Part shown: positions 9,612 through 18,658 of the stretch, piece by piece
How the letters are laid out: each line of letters begins with the position of its first letter
How positions within the stretch are numbered: the stretch's first letter is position 1
Assembly: GCA_016212085.1 (NCBI GenBank)
Contig: JACRHL010000021.1
Span: 58,028 to 122,027 of the forward strand
Origin: Nitrospirota bacterium
GTDB lineage: Bacteria; Nitrospirota; JACRHL01
DNA: 64,000 nucleotides
Reading direction: 5' to 3'
Program-made: the position numbers and the translations under genes
Notes under the pieces: generated by a model
Databases searched by the model: none
The model's input: the letters and a program-made list of their open reading frames with translations, nothing else
Told to the model about the DNA's origin: nothing

Positions 9612-11936
9612 ATGCCAACCCCTGGGGGTGACGACCCGCTCGCGCGGGCGCGGGCGCTGCACCGCCGGGGCGACCTGGCGGGCGCCGAGCACGCCTACCG
9701 CCAGTGCCTGGCCACCCGCCCGGACGACGGCGAGGCGCTGCACGGCCTGGGGCTGGCCTGTCTCCAGGGGGGCGCGCCGGGCCCGGCGGCGGAGGCGTTC
9801 CGGCGCTGCCTGGCGGCATACCCCGGCCACGCCCCCAGCCTCAACCACCTGGGGGTGGCGCTCCGCCGCCTGAACGACCCCGCCGGCGCCCGCCGCGCCC
9901 TGGAGCAGGCGTTGCGGGCGGACCCCGGCATGGCCCTGGCCCACGCCAACCTGGGCGACCTGCTCCTGGACGGGGGCGACCGGGCGGGCGCCGTGGCCGC
10001 CTACCGGAAGGCCGTGGCCCTGGAACCGGGCATGGCCGCCGCCCACCACAACCTGGGGCTGGCCCTGAAGGCCCTGGGGCGGCCGGCGGAGGCGGTGGCC
10101 GCCTACCGGGCCGCCCTGGCCGCCCGGCCGGGGCTGCCCGCCGCCCTGGCCAACCTGGGCAACGCCCTGCTCGACCTGGGGCGCCCCGCCGAGGCGGAGG
10201 CGGCCCTGCGCCAGGCGCTGGCCGCCGATCCCGCCAACCCGGACACCCGCGTGAACCTGTCCTCCGCCCTGCTCGCCCAGGAGCGCTGGGCGGAGGCGGC
10301 CGACCTGTGCGCGGCGGCGCTGGCCGCCCGCCCGGACCACCCCCAGGCCCTGCACAACCTGGCCGCCCTGCGCATGGCGCAGAACCGGCCGGACGACGCG
10401 GAGGCGGCGGCGCGCCGGCTGCTCACGCACGCCCCGACGTTCCCCGGCGCCCACGCCCTGCTGGGGCTGGCCCTGCGCGACCAGGGGCGGCTGGCGGAGG
10501 CCGTCGATGCGCTGGCCGCCGCCCGCGGGGCGGACCCCGCCGACCTGCGCGCCCACGAGTTCCTCATGCACACCGCCCGCCAGTTGTGTGACTTCGACCG
10601 GGTGGCGGAGGCGGAGGCGGCCCTGTTCGCCCGGCTCCGGGTCGGCCCCGGCGTGTCGCCCCTGGCGCTCATGTGCGCCGAGCCGCCGCCGGGCGCCGAC
10701 ATGGGGGCGCTGCTGCTGGAAAACGCCCGCGCCTACGTGGCGCGCACCGTGCGCGACACCCCCGCCCTCCCCGCCCCGCCGCCACGGCCGGACGGGCCGC
10801 TCACCATCGGCTACCTGTCGGCGGACTTCGGACAGCACGCGGTGGGCTCGCTGGTGGCGGAGCTGTTCGCCCGCCACGACCGGTCGCGCTTCCGGGTGCT
10901 GGGCCTGCCCTTGATCCCCTCCGACGGCAGCCCCACCGCCCACGCCATCCAGGCCGCCCTGGACGGCACCGTCGACCTGGCCCCCCTGTCCACCGCCGAG
11001 GCCGCCCGCGCCATCCGCCGGGCGGGGGTGGACATCCTGGTGGACCTGATGGGCCACACCCGCCACGCCCGCACCGCTATCCTGGCGCACCGGCCCGCGC
11101 CGATCCAGGTGAACTACCTGGGCTTCCCCGGCACCACCGGCAGCGCCTTCCACGACTATGCGCTGGTGGACCCGGTGGTGGCGCCGCCGGGCCACGAGCG
11201 CCACTTCTCCGAGGCCTTGTGCCGCCTCCCCTTCAGCTACTTTCCCGCCCGCTCCGGGGAGGCGCCGGGCAGGCCGCCGTCACGGTCCGCCTGCGGCCTG
11301 CCGGAGCGGGGCTTCGTGTTCTGCTGCTTCAACGACACCTACAAGATCACCGCCCCCGTGTTCGCCCTGTGGATGGACCTCCTGAAGTCCGTGCCCGGCG
11401 CGGTGCTGTGGCTGCGCCACGCCGGCCCGGCCGCCCAGGGCAACCTGCGCGCCCACGCCAGGGGCGCGGGGGTGGACCCGGCGCTCCTGGTGTTCGCCGA
11501 CAAGGTGCCGGACCACGGCCACCACCTGGCCCGGCAGGCCCTGGCCGGCCTGTTCCTGGACACCCGCCCCTACAACGCCCACACCACCGCCAGCGACGCC
11601 CTGTGGGCGGGGGTGCCCGTGCTCACCTGCCCCGGCGCCACCTTCGCCGGGCGGGTGGCCGCCAGCCTGCTCTCCGCCGCCGGGCTGCCCGAGCTGATCG
11701 CCCCGGACCCGGACGCCTACCGGGCCACGGCCCTGGCGCTGGCCACGGAGCCGGAACGGCTCGACGCCCTGCGCGAACGGCTGAAATCCGCCTCCCCCCT
11801 GTTCGACCCGGACGGCTTTGCCCGGGCGGTGGAGGCGGCCTACGGGGCCATGTGGGCGCGCCACCGGGCGAGGCGGGCGCCGGCGACCCTGGCCATCACC
11901 CCGGAAATGCTCGGGCGCGGGCCTCATTCGCCGTGA
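9612..11936 (+). CDS. TPR protein with O-GlcNAc-transferase-like (GT41) domain
   Basis: A 774-residue protein. Residues 1 to about 350 are at least eight TPR units (pattern A..NLG..L...G...EA...YR.AL). The C-terminal half matches bacterial SPINDLY/OGT glycosyltransferases of family GT41: IGYLSADFGQHAVG, DILVDLMGHTRHAR, PIQVNYLGFPGTTGS, FNDTYKITAP, LWLRHA and NAHTTASDALWAGVPVLT, the last being the UDP-sugar binding region. It probably transfers a sugar to protein Ser/Thr, often flagellin or adhesin-like substrates in bacteria; the acceptor here is unknown. The ATG at 9612 is preferred because the TPRs start just after; an ATG at 9552 is possible. It is followed 22 bases later by the YiiX-like gene, so they may be co-transcribed. 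Confidence 0.87.
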   Translation: MPTPGGDDPLARARALHRRGDLAGAEHAYRQCLATRPDDGEALHGLGLACLQGGAPGPAAEAFRRCLAAYPGHAPSLNHLGVALRRLNDPAGARRALEQALRADPGMALAHANLGDLLLDGGDRAGAVAAYRKAVALEPGMAAAHHNLGLALKALGRPAEAVAAYRAALAARPGLPAALANLGNALLDLGRPAEAEAALRQALAADPANPDTRVNLSSALLAQERWAEAADLCAAALAARPDHPQALHNLAALRMAQNRPDDAEAAARRLLTHAPTFPGAHALLGLALRDQGRLAEAVDALAAARGADPADLRAHEFLMHTARQLCDFDRVAEAEAALFARLRVGPGVSPLALMCAEPPPGADMGALLLENARAYVARTVRDTPALPAPPPRPDGPLTIGYLSADFGQHAVGSLVAELFARHDRSRFRVLGLPLIPSDGSPTAHAIQAALDGTVDLAPLSTAEAARAIRRAGVDILVDLMGHTRHARTAILAHRPAPIQVNYLGFPGTTGSAFHDYALVDPVVAPPGHERHFSEALCRLPFSYFPARSGEAPGRPPSRSACGLPERGFVFCCFNDTYKITAPVFALWMDLLKSVPGAVLWLRHAGPAAQGNLRAHARGAGVDPALLVFADKVPDHGHHLARQALAGLFLDTRPYNAHTTASDALWAGVPVLTCPGATFAGRVAASLLSAAGLPELIAPDPDAYRATALALATEPERLDALRERLKSASPLFDPDGFARAVEAAYGAMWARHRARRAPATLAITPEMLGRGPHSP

Positions 11937-11958
11937 AGCGGCTCCCGAAAAGAGGAGT

Positions 11959-12759
11959 GTGAACCTGATCTCCCGCCATGTGGGCCGCATCCTGGCCGAC
12001 TACCTGAGCCGCAAGGTGGGCGGCTACCTGCCGTTCGCGGTGATCTCGGAGGAGGCGCTGCGCGCCACCCTGGTTCCCGGCGACATCCTGCTGGTGGAGG
12101 GCAACCAGCACGTGAGCGTGGCCATCAAGTACCTGACCCAGTCCACCTGGTCGCACGCGGTCATGTATGTGGGCGACGCCCTGGCCCCGGAGGACGCCGG
12201 GCCCGACGCGCCGCGCTTCATCGAGGCCGACCTGCGCAACGGCGTGGTGGGGCGTCCGTTCTCCCACTATGCGGGGCTGAACAGCCGCATCTGCCGGGCG
12301 CCGGGGCTCACCCCGGAGCACCGGGGGCGGGTGGTGAACTTCCTGGTGGAACGGCTGGGGATGACCTACGACCTGAAGAACGTGGTGGACCTGCTGCGCT
12401 ACATGCTGCCCAAGCCCGCCGTGCCGCCGCGCTGGCGCCGCCGCATGCTGGCCCTGGGCAGCGGCGACCCCACCCGCGCCATCTGCTCCACCCTGATCGC
12501 CCAGGCGTTCCAGACCGTGGGCTACCCCATCCTGCCCATCGTGGTGCGCCCCGGGCACCGGCCGCGCATGCGCCGCCGCCACCACACCCTGTACACCCCG
12601 CGCGACTTCGACCTGTCACCCTATTTCCAGGTGGTCAAGCCCACCCTGGAGCGCGGCTTCGACTACCGCCACATCCAGTGGGAGGACAACCCCGATTACC
12701 AGGAGGCCGCGCCGGAGCCGGAGCGCGAGGCCCCGGAGGGCGCGGTCATACCCGGGTGA
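11959..12759 (+). CDS. YiiX/NlpC-P60-like permuted papain-fold protein
   Basis: A 266-residue protein. LVPGDILLVEGNQ and STWSHAVMYVGD carry the His of the permuted NlpC/P60 (YiiX/YebB-like) fold, and ICSTLIAQAFQTVG carries the Cys nucleophile followed by Ser/Thr, as in that superfamily. These enzymes are thiol hydrolases or amidases acting on peptide or lipid amide bonds. The GTG at 11959 lies just after GAGGAG. The extended basic region RPRMRRRHH and an acidic Pro/Glu tail are unusual additions. The last 14 bases overlap the convergent response-regulator gene. The substrate cannot be told from sequence. Confidence 0.78.
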   Translation: MNLISRHVGRILADYLSRKVGGYLPFAVISEEALRATLVPGDILLVEGNQHVSVAIKYLTQSTWSHAVMYVGDALAPEDAGPDAPRFIEADLRNGVVGRPFSHYAGLNSRICRAPGLTPEHRGRVVNFLVERLGMTYDLKNVVDLLRYMLPKPAVPPRWRRRMLALGSGDPTRAICSTLIAQAFQTVGYPILPIVVRPGHRPRMRRRHHTLYTPRDFDLSPYFQVVKPTLERGFDYRHIQWEDNPDYQEAAPEPEREAPEGAVIPG

Positions 12760-14095
12760 AGCGCACGTGAACCCCCGGATGGAAGGGGCCGGCGAGCTGG
12801 CGGATGCGCGCCACCAGGTGCGCGTCCAGCAGGTGGCCGCGCGGCAGCCAGACCACCCCGTTCTCCGACAGCAGGTCCCGCGATAGCACCATGCCCGGCT
12901 CCAGCTCGTCCGGGGCGAGGTGGATGTCCGGTTCCGATACCACCTGGCCGCCGGCCCTGCCGAACAGCTCGATGAAGGTATCCACCACCTGCGCGTCGTA
13001 ATGGGTGCCGCGGTGCTGGACCAGGTATTCGCAGGCGGCGGCCTCGCCCAGGGGCCGGCGCTCGAGCATGCCGGCGGTGAGGGCGAAGTAGTCGCCCACC
13101 ACGGCCAGGACGCGCGCGCCCAGGGGGATGTTGTTGCCCAGCAGGCCATCCGGGAAGCCGCTGCCGTTGATCCGCTCCCGGTGCGAGCGGATCAGGCGCG
13201 CCGCCCCCTGCAACGGCTCCAGGGCCATGAGCGCCGCCTGGCCGTCCAGGGGGTAGCGGCGCACCCGCTCCAGCTCCTCCGGTGACAGGCGGTTGAAGGG
13301 GCGGTTCATGAGGTCGTCCGAGAAGCCCATCTTGCCGATGTCGCGCAGCAGCGCCGCGAACAGCACGTCCTGCGCCTCCGCCTCGGCCATGCCCAGGGCC
13401 AGGGCCAGCCGGTGGGCGCGCTCGCCCACCACGCGGGCCGGCTGGGTGCCGTGCACCTGGCGCATCTCGATCAGCCGCGCGAAGGTCTTGATGGCGGCCA
13501 CATAGCCGTCCTTCAGCTCCCGGTTGGCCTCCTGGAGCTTGGCCAGGGTGGCGCGCAGCTCGTGGGTGCGGGCCTGCACCTTCTGCTCCAGGTTGGCGTT
13601 CAGGTCCTTGAGCTCCGCGTTCTGGCGCTCGGTGAGCGCCGTCAGGCGGTGCCGCTCGCGCTCCAGGAACTGCACCTCCAGGGCCTGGCGCACGTCCACC
13701 AGCAGGTCGTCGTCGTTCCACGGCTTGCTCAGGTAGCGGAAGATCTTGCCGTTGTTGATGGCGGCCACCGCGGACGACAGGTCCGCATAGCCGGTGAGCA
13801 GGATGCGCATCACCGCCGGCCACCGTTCCGCCACGTGGGTCAGGAACTGGGCGCCGTCCATGCCCGGCATGCGCATGTCGGACACCACCAGGTCCACCGC
13901 CTCCCGCCCCAGCACCTCGAGCCCCGCCTCGCCCCCCTCGGCGCAGATCACCCGGTAGCCGGAGCGCCGGAACAGGCGGTTGAGGGACTTCAGGATGTTG
14001 GCCTCGTCGTCCACGCACAGCACGGTGGCGGGCGGGCGTTCCGTGGCGGGCGCGGCGGGCGCGGCGGGCTTGCTGACGGCCTCGGTGACGTTCAT
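12746..14095 (-). CDS. Response regulator with degenerate HD-GYP domain
   Basis: A 449-residue protein. The receiver domain (residues about 24-140) is intact: VLCVDDEAN, phospho-Asp in LVVSDMRMPGMDG, Lys in YLSKPW. A coiled coil (ERQNAELKDLNANLEQKVQA) leads to an HD-GYP-like output (about 205-400). Its key residues have diverged: the HD pair reads RD in ALLRDIGKMG, the later HH is SHRE, and the DGxGYP motif is NGSGFPDGL. Metal-dependent c-di-GMP hydrolysis is therefore doubtful; it may bind rather than cleave. It is the last gene of a four-gene operon with two kinases (3 bases after the PAS-kinase stop), and should be phosphorylated by one of them. Confidence 0.83.
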   Translation of the reverse strand: MNVTEAVSKPAAPAAPATERPPATVLCVDDEANILKSLNRLFRRSGYRVICAEGGEAGLEVLGREAVDLVVSDMRMPGMDGAQFLTHVAERWPAVMRILLTGYADLSSAVAAINNGKIFRYLSKPWNDDDLLVDVRQALEVQFLERERHRLTALTERQNAELKDLNANLEQKVQARTHELRATLAKLQEANRELKDGYVAAIKTFARLIEMRQVHGTQPARVVGERAHRLALALGMAEAEAQDVLFAALLRDIGKMGFSDDLMNRPFNRLSPEELERVRRYPLDGQAALMALEPLQGAARLIRSHRERINGSGFPDGLLGNNIPLGARVLAVVGDYFALTAGMLERRPLGEAAACEYLVQHRGTHYDAQVVDTFIELFGRAGGQVVSEPDIHLAPDELEPGMVLSRDLLSENGVVWLPRGHLLDAHLVARIRQLAGPFHPGVHVRFTRV

Positions 14096-14098
14096 GGG

Positions 14099-16114
14099 TT
14101 AGGCGGCCTCCTCGGCCGGCTTGGCGCGGCGCACCGGCAGGGTGACGCGGAAGGTGGCGCCGTTGCCCTCCTCGCTGGCCACGTCGATGGTGCCGTTGTG
14201 TTTCCTGACGATGCCGTAGGCCAGGGACAGGCCCAGGCCGGTGCCCTGACCCACCGGCTTGGTGGTGAAGAACGGGTCGAACAGCTTTTCCATGTGTTCC
14301 GGGGGGATGCCCTTGCCGTCGTCGGCCACCTCCACCCACACGAACTCCCCGGCGGCGCCGGTACGGATGGTGATGGTGCCGCGCTGCTGGATGGCATGGG
14401 CGGCGTTCACCAGCAGGTTCATGAACACCTGGGAGAGCTGGCTGGGCACGCACTCCACCATGGGCAGATCGGCGTATTCCCGCACCACCTCGGCCTTGTA
14501 CTTGATCTCGTTGCGGACGATGTTGAGGGTGGACTCGATCCCCCTGTGCAGGTCGGCCAGCTCCCACTCGTCGTTGTTCACGTGGGAGAACTCCCGCAGG
14601 TCGCGCACGATGCGCTTGACGCGGGTGATGCCCTCCACGCACTCCTCCACCAGGGCCTGGGTGTCGCCGCGCAGATAGTCCAGGTCGGCCCGCACGCGGG
14701 CGGCGCGCACCCGCTCCGCCAGCTCCGGATGGCTGGCGATCAGCGCGTCCGCCTCGCGGTAGGCGTCGATCACCTGGAACAGGTCGCTCAGGTAGCCGCC
14801 CAGGGTGCCGATGTTGGCGTTCACGTAGCCCACCGGGTTGTTGATCTCGTGGGCCACGCCGGCGGCAAGCTGGCCCAGGGAGGCGAGCTTTTCCGATTGC
14901 AGCAATTGATCCCTGGCCTGCTTGAGCTTGGCGATGAGCAGATCCTGCTCGGCGCGCTCCATCTCCAGGGTGAACATGGCGCCTTGCAGCTCGCCGGTGC
15001 GCTCCGCCACCAGCTGTTCCAGGCGGTCGTACAGCTCGCACTGGGCACGCTCGGCGGCCACCTGCTCGGTGATATCGCGGATGACCACGGTGCGGATGAG
15101 CTCGCCGTCCACGTTCACCTCGCTGCACACCACCTCGGCGGGGAAGGGCGTTCCGTCCCGGCGCATGCCGGTGCGGCCGCACCCGCCGCCGCACGGGTGA
15201 ACCGTGCCACACACGAAGGTGCACTGGCCATCCCCGCAGGCGTGCCCCTCGGCGGCCAGCAGCGCCGCCAGCGACATGCCCAGCGCGTCCTCGGGCAGGT
15301 AGCCGAAGATGCGCTGGGCGGCGCGGTTGAAGGAGGTCACGCAGCCGTCGGCGCCGGTGGTGATGATGGCCTCGGCGGCGGTTTCCAGCACCATGCGGCC
15401 GCGCGCCTCGCTGGCTTGCAGCCGGCGCAGCAGCGGGCGGTTCAGCCGCACCACCGCCCACGCCCCCGCCAGCACCGCCACCAGCGCCAGCAGCGCCGAG
15501 CGCCAGGCGGCGGTCAGGAAAGGGGCGTGCAGCTCGGCCACGGGTATCTTGGCGATCACCCCCAGGTAGCGCGGCGTGCCGTTCAGCATCACGCTCACCG
15601 GGGTGTAGGCGGCCAGCACCTTCCGCCCCTCGTAGTCGAGGCCGATCATGGTGCCGGTGCCGCCCTCCAGGGCGCGGCGCATGGGGGCCGCCAGCCCGGA
15701 GTCGTAGGGGACCGAACGGGGAAACTGCTGGCCGTCGCGGCCGACGATCAGGGCCAGGGAGATGTCGTCCCCGCTCCTCAGGCCCACCACGAACTCGCCG
15801 CTGCGGGCGCCCCAGCGGTGGCGCTGGTAGGCGGCGGAGAGCAGCGCCACCGGGTCCATGCGGGCGTCCTCCGCCGCGCCCACGGCGCTCTGGATGAAGC
15901 TGCGCTGCAACTCGGCCATCTCCACCAGCCGGTCCTGCTCCCGCTCCAGCGCCACCCGGTACAGCCCGAACATGGACAGGGTGCCCACCAGCAGCGTGAC
16001 GCTGAGGAACACGGCCACCATCACCGCCAGGCGGCGAACATCGGAAAGGCCCGCGCGCCCGTCGGGCGCGGGGCGGCGCGGTTTCCGCGCGGCGGATGGC
16101 GGCGCGCCGGTCAC
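14099..16114 (-). CDS. Membrane PAS histidine kinase with cysteine-rich insertion
   Basis: A 671-residue protein. Two helices (about 31-51 and 205-225) flank a periplasmic sensor region. A PAS domain (VLETAAEAIITTGADGCVTS) follows, then a coiled coil, HisKA (GVAHEINNPVGYVNANI) and HATPase (LVNAAHAIQQ, DDGKGIPPEHMEKLF, GTGLGLSLAYGIV). Inside the PAS domain near residues 290-325 is a segment with six cysteines (ACGDGQCTFVC, then PCGGGCGRTG), suggesting a metal or redox centre. The start is a GTG whose GTGA overlaps the stop of the upstream GAF-kinase gene, so translation is coupled. It is a close paralogue of that kinase in the catalytic half. Confidence 0.87.
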   Translation of the reverse strand: MTGAPPSAARKPRRPAPDGRAGLSDVRRLAVMVAVFLSVTLLVGTLSMFGLYRVALEREQDRLVEMAELQRSFIQSAVGAAEDARMDPVALLSAAYQRHRWGARSGEFVVGLRSGDDISLALIVGRDGQQFPRSVPYDSGLAAPMRRALEGGTGTMIGLDYEGRKVLAAYTPVSVMLNGTPRYLGVIAKIPVAELHAPFLTAAWRSALLALVAVLAGAWAVVRLNRPLLRRLQASEARGRMVLETAAEAIITTGADGCVTSFNRAAQRIFGYLPEDALGMSLAALLAAEGHACGDGQCTFVCGTVHPCGGGCGRTGMRRDGTPFPAEVVCSEVNVDGELIRTVVIRDITEQVAAERAQCELYDRLEQLVAERTGELQGAMFTLEMERAEQDLLIAKLKQARDQLLQSEKLASLGQLAAGVAHEINNPVGYVNANIGTLGGYLSDLFQVIDAYREADALIASHPELAERVRAARVRADLDYLRGDTQALVEECVEGITRVKRIVRDLREFSHVNNDEWELADLHRGIESTLNIVRNEIKYKAEVVREYADLPMVECVPSQLSQVFMNLLVNAAHAIQQRGTITIRTGAAGEFVWVEVADDGKGIPPEHMEKLFDPFFTTKPVGQGTGLGLSLAYGIVRKHNGTIDVASEEGNGATFRVTLPVRRAKPAEEAA

Positions 16115-17529
16115 CGGCGCGGGGCCTCCGCCGGCGCCTCGGGCGCGGCCTCCGCCCGGACATGGTGCTGGCGCACGGGGATGGTGACGCGGAAGGTGGT
16201 GCCCACGCCCACCTTGCTCTTGACGCCGATGTGCCCGTGGTGGCGCTGCACGATGCCGTAGGCGAGGGACAGGCCCAGGCCAGTGCCCTTGCCCACCGGC
16301 TTGGTGGTGAAGAACGGGTCGAACAGCTTTTCCATGTGCTCCGGGAGGATGCCCTTGCCGTCGTCGGCCACCTCGACCCACACCTGTCCCCCGCCCTCGG
16401 CGGTGCCGGTGCGGATGGTGATGGTGCCGTGGCCCTCGATGGCGTGGGCGGCGTTCACCAGGAGGTTCATGAACACCTGGTTGAGCTGGCCCGACAGGCA
16501 CTCCACCGGCGGCAGCGTGCCGTATTCCCGCACCACGTCGGCCTTGTACTTGATCTCGTTCTGGACGATGTTGAGGGTGGACTCGACGCCCTTGTGGATG
16601 TCCTGCTCGGTCCACTCGCCCTCGTCCACGTGGGAGAAATCCTTGAGGTCCTGGACGATGCGCTTGACCCGCGCCAGGCCTTCCAGGCACTCGGCCATCA
16701 GCTCGGTCACGTCGTCCTTCAGGAACGCCAGGTCCGCCTCCTGCTTCACCCGTTCCACCGCCGCCATGCGCTCCGGGTCGGCGGCGATCAGGGGGTCGGC
16801 GGACTGGTAGCAGTCCACCACCTTGAGCAGGCCGTCCAGGTAGTTTTGCAGGCTCGACAGGTTGGAATTGATGTAGCCCACCGGGTTGTTGATCTCGTGG
16901 GCCACGCCGGCGGCCAACTGGCCGATGGACGCGAGCTTCTCGGACTGGAACAGCTGGGTGTGCGCCTCCTCCAGCTTCTTGTTCATGCGCCGCATCTCGG
17001 TGATCTGCGCCTGCTGGTCCCGGTGCAGGCGCATGTTCTCGATCACCACCGAGATCATGTTGACCAGCATATGGCCGTGCTCCAGGTCCTCGGCGGAGAA
17101 CGGCGTCAGCTCGTGGGAGCGGTTGATGCTCAGGGTGCCGACGAGCTGGGCGTCCAGCCGCAGCGGCCAGCACATGGCCGAGGCCGGGCGCTCGCGCGCC
17201 ACGTTGCGCGATGTCACCCGGCTGTCGTGCTTCAGGTCGCCGTTGAGCAGCATCGGCTGGCGGGTTTGCGCCACCTGCCCCAGGATGCCGTTGCCCAGGG
17301 TGATGGGGGTGCCGATGGCGGCCTCGGAGAGGCCCACCACGGTGGTGATGGTCAGGTCGCCCGGCCCCTCGCCCTTCAGCGCCAGGCACCCGGTCGAGGC
17401 GTCGAAGCCGCGCACCACGTGCTCCAGCAGCTCGCGCCGGAGGGGCGCCGGGTCGTCCGCGGTGCCCGCGCGCTGGCCGATCAGGTACAGATCGTAGATC
17501 CAGGCAAGCCGGTTGGTGGGATTCATCAT
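16111..17529 (-). CDS. Cytoplasmic GAF-domain histidine kinase
   Basis: A 472-residue protein without membrane helices. The N-terminal GAF domain (about 25-175; ELLEHVVRGFDASTGCLAL, MCWPLRLDAQLVGTLSINRS) should bind a small ligand. It is followed by a coiled coil, HisKA (GVAHEINNPVGYINSNLSSL) and HATPase (DDGKGILPEHMEKLFDPFF, GTGLGLSLAYGIV). The kinase core is nearly the same as in the adjacent PAS-kinase, showing a duplication with swapped sensors. Two consecutive ATGs begin the frame (17529 and 17526). Its stop overlaps the next gene by 4 bases, and 43 bases separate it from the upstream receiver gene. Confidence 0.88.
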   Translation of the reverse strand: MMNPTNRLAWIYDLYLIGQRAGTADDPAPLRRELLEHVVRGFDASTGCLALKGEGPGDLTITTVVGLSEAAIGTPITLGNGILGQVAQTRQPMLLNGDLKHDSRVTSRNVARERPASAMCWPLRLDAQLVGTLSINRSHELTPFSAEDLEHGHMLVNMISVVIENMRLHRDQQAQITEMRRMNKKLEEAHTQLFQSEKLASIGQLAAGVAHEINNPVGYINSNLSSLQNYLDGLLKVVDCYQSADPLIAADPERMAAVERVKQEADLAFLKDDVTELMAECLEGLARVKRIVQDLKDFSHVDEGEWTEQDIHKGVESTLNIVQNEIKYKADVVREYGTLPPVECLSGQLNQVFMNLLVNAAHAIEGHGTITIRTGTAEGGGQVWVEVADDGKGILPEHMEKLFDPFFTTKPVGKGTGLGLSLAYGIVQRHHGHIGVKSKVGVGTTFRVTIPVRQHHVRAEAAPEAPAEAPRR

Positions 17530-17572
17530 CGGTGGTCAACCCCCATTGCGGTCAGGAAGCGGTCCGCCGGCG

Positions 17573-18373
17573 CTACGGCACCAGCGTGAGCAGCACGCCC
17601 TGGCCGTGTGCGCCGCCCAGCCGCCGCACGTGGGCGTTCACGACGCGCGCGCCGGCGCCGGGCAGGGCCACCGCCATGTCGGTCTGGTCGGGCTGCCCCA
17701 GCAGCGTGTTCAGGGTGTGCGGCAGCGTGAGCTCCGCCAGACAGCTCACCAGGCTGCCGCCATCGGGCATGAACATCAGGTCGGCGGCGCGGTTGGAGAT
17801 GGCGATCAGCCCGTCATCCGCCAGTCCGATCACCGGCACCGGCAGCGCCTCGATCAGATCCTGGAAGCCCTCCAGCGCCTGCTGCCGGAAGGTGACGTCG
17901 GCCACGGTCTCCGCCACCTGGCTGGCCAGCTCGGTGTTCATGGCGAGCAGTTGGCGGTTGGCATTTTCCAGGGCCGTTTGCAGGCGCCGGTTCTCCGCCT
18001 TCAACTCGTGATAGGAGAACGCCTCGGCGATGTCGGCCCGCAGGGCGATGTCGTCCCACGGCTTGGTCAGAAAGCGGAACACGGCGCCGCGGTTGACGGC
18101 GGCCACCACGGATTCCAGCTCCGTGTAGCCCGACAGGGCGATGCGCACCGCGTCCGGGCGGACCGCGCGCGACCGCTCCAGGAACTCGACGCCGGTCATC
18201 TCGGGCATGCGCTGGTCCGAGACGATCACGCCCACGTCGTGCGCCGCCAGGAGTTTCAGCCCGTCGGCCCCGGAGTTGGCCTTGTGGATGGTGTAGCCGT
18301 CGCGGCGCAGCACGCGCTCGATGGCGTTCAGGATGTTGGGCTCGTCGTCGACGAGCAGAAGGACGCGTTCCAT
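17573..18373 (-). CDS. Response regulator with PAS-like C-terminal domain
   Basis: A 266-residue protein, first gene of the signalling operon. The receiver spans residues 1-120 with acidic pocket LLLVDDEPN, phospho-Asp in VIVSDQRMPEMTG, Thr/Ser and Lys in FLTKPWDD. A helix (ENRRLQTALENANRQLLAMN) links to a PAS-like region (LIEALPVPVIGLADDGLIAI). No DNA-binding or enzymatic output is visible, so it may act as a phosphate sink or a protein-protein regulator of the downstream kinases. Its closest look-alike is the receiver of the fourth gene, suggesting one ancestral receiver duplicated at both ends of the operon. Confidence 0.85.
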   Translation of the reverse strand: MERVLLLVDDEPNILNAIERVLRRDGYTIHKANSGADGLKLLAAHDVGVIVSDQRMPEMTGVEFLERSRAVRPDAVRIALSGYTELESVVAAVNRGAVFRFLTKPWDDIALRADIAEAFSYHELKAENRRLQTALENANRQLLAMNTELASQVAETVADVTFRQQALEGFQDLIEALPVPVIGLADDGLIAISNRAADLMFMPDGGSLVSCLAELTLPHTLNTLLGQPDQTDMAVALPGAGARVVNAHVRRLGGAHGQGVLLTLVP

Positions 18374-18474
18374 GGGTTCCCCGCTACGGCCGCCGCCCCC
18401 TCCCCAGGAAAACGGCGGGATATCGCCTTCCTATCGGCACCCCGCCGGGCGGGATTGAGCAGGCGCCGGCAGCG

Positions 18475-18543
18475 CCGTTGAAAAACGCCGGTTTTCGGCG
18501 AACCCGCGTCCGCCACAGGGATGGGCTTTTTCAACACCCTGAA
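18475..18543 (-). repeat. Family II dispersed repeat, short copy C
   Basis: Read on the minus strand it begins CAGGGTGTTGAAAAAGCCC, passes through CATCCCTGTGGCGG and ends CGCCGAAAACCGGCGTTTTT. These are the two ends seen in copy B (47165-47332) with the AT-rich core absent, so this looks like an internally deleted derivative. Confidence 0.6.
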
Positions 18544-18550
18544 AACCGCC

Positions 18551-18570
18551 AAAACGCCAGAAACGCAAGG
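18551..18570 (+). promoter_or_regulatory. GAAACGCAA-type motif before phage-type gene cluster
   Basis: AAAACGCCAGAAACGCAAGG: one good and one weak copy of the GAAACGCAA repeat in the same orientation as the gene that starts 89 bases downstream. It matches five other sites before phage-type genes. A TAATCT that could serve as a -10 follows about 20 bases later. Confidence 0.5.
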
Positions 18571-18578
18571 TGCCGTAT

Positions 18579-18593
18579 TTAGCGCGCCGCTAA
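18579..18593. promoter_or_regulatory. Palindromic operator TTAGCG-CGC-CGCTAA
   Basis: A perfect 15-bp inverted repeat (arms TTAGCG and CGCTAA, spacer CGC). The same arms, with spacer TGA and one terminal mismatch, lie over the promoter of the phage replication genes at 47911-47925. It overlaps the expected promoter of the gene cluster starting at 18659 and is therefore a candidate repressor site. Confidence 0.55.
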
Positions 18594-18658
18594 TCTGCCC
18601 CCATGCGGCCGGCAGCCCGATGGGCGGGCGCCCGGCCACCATGCACGGAGGGAGAACG

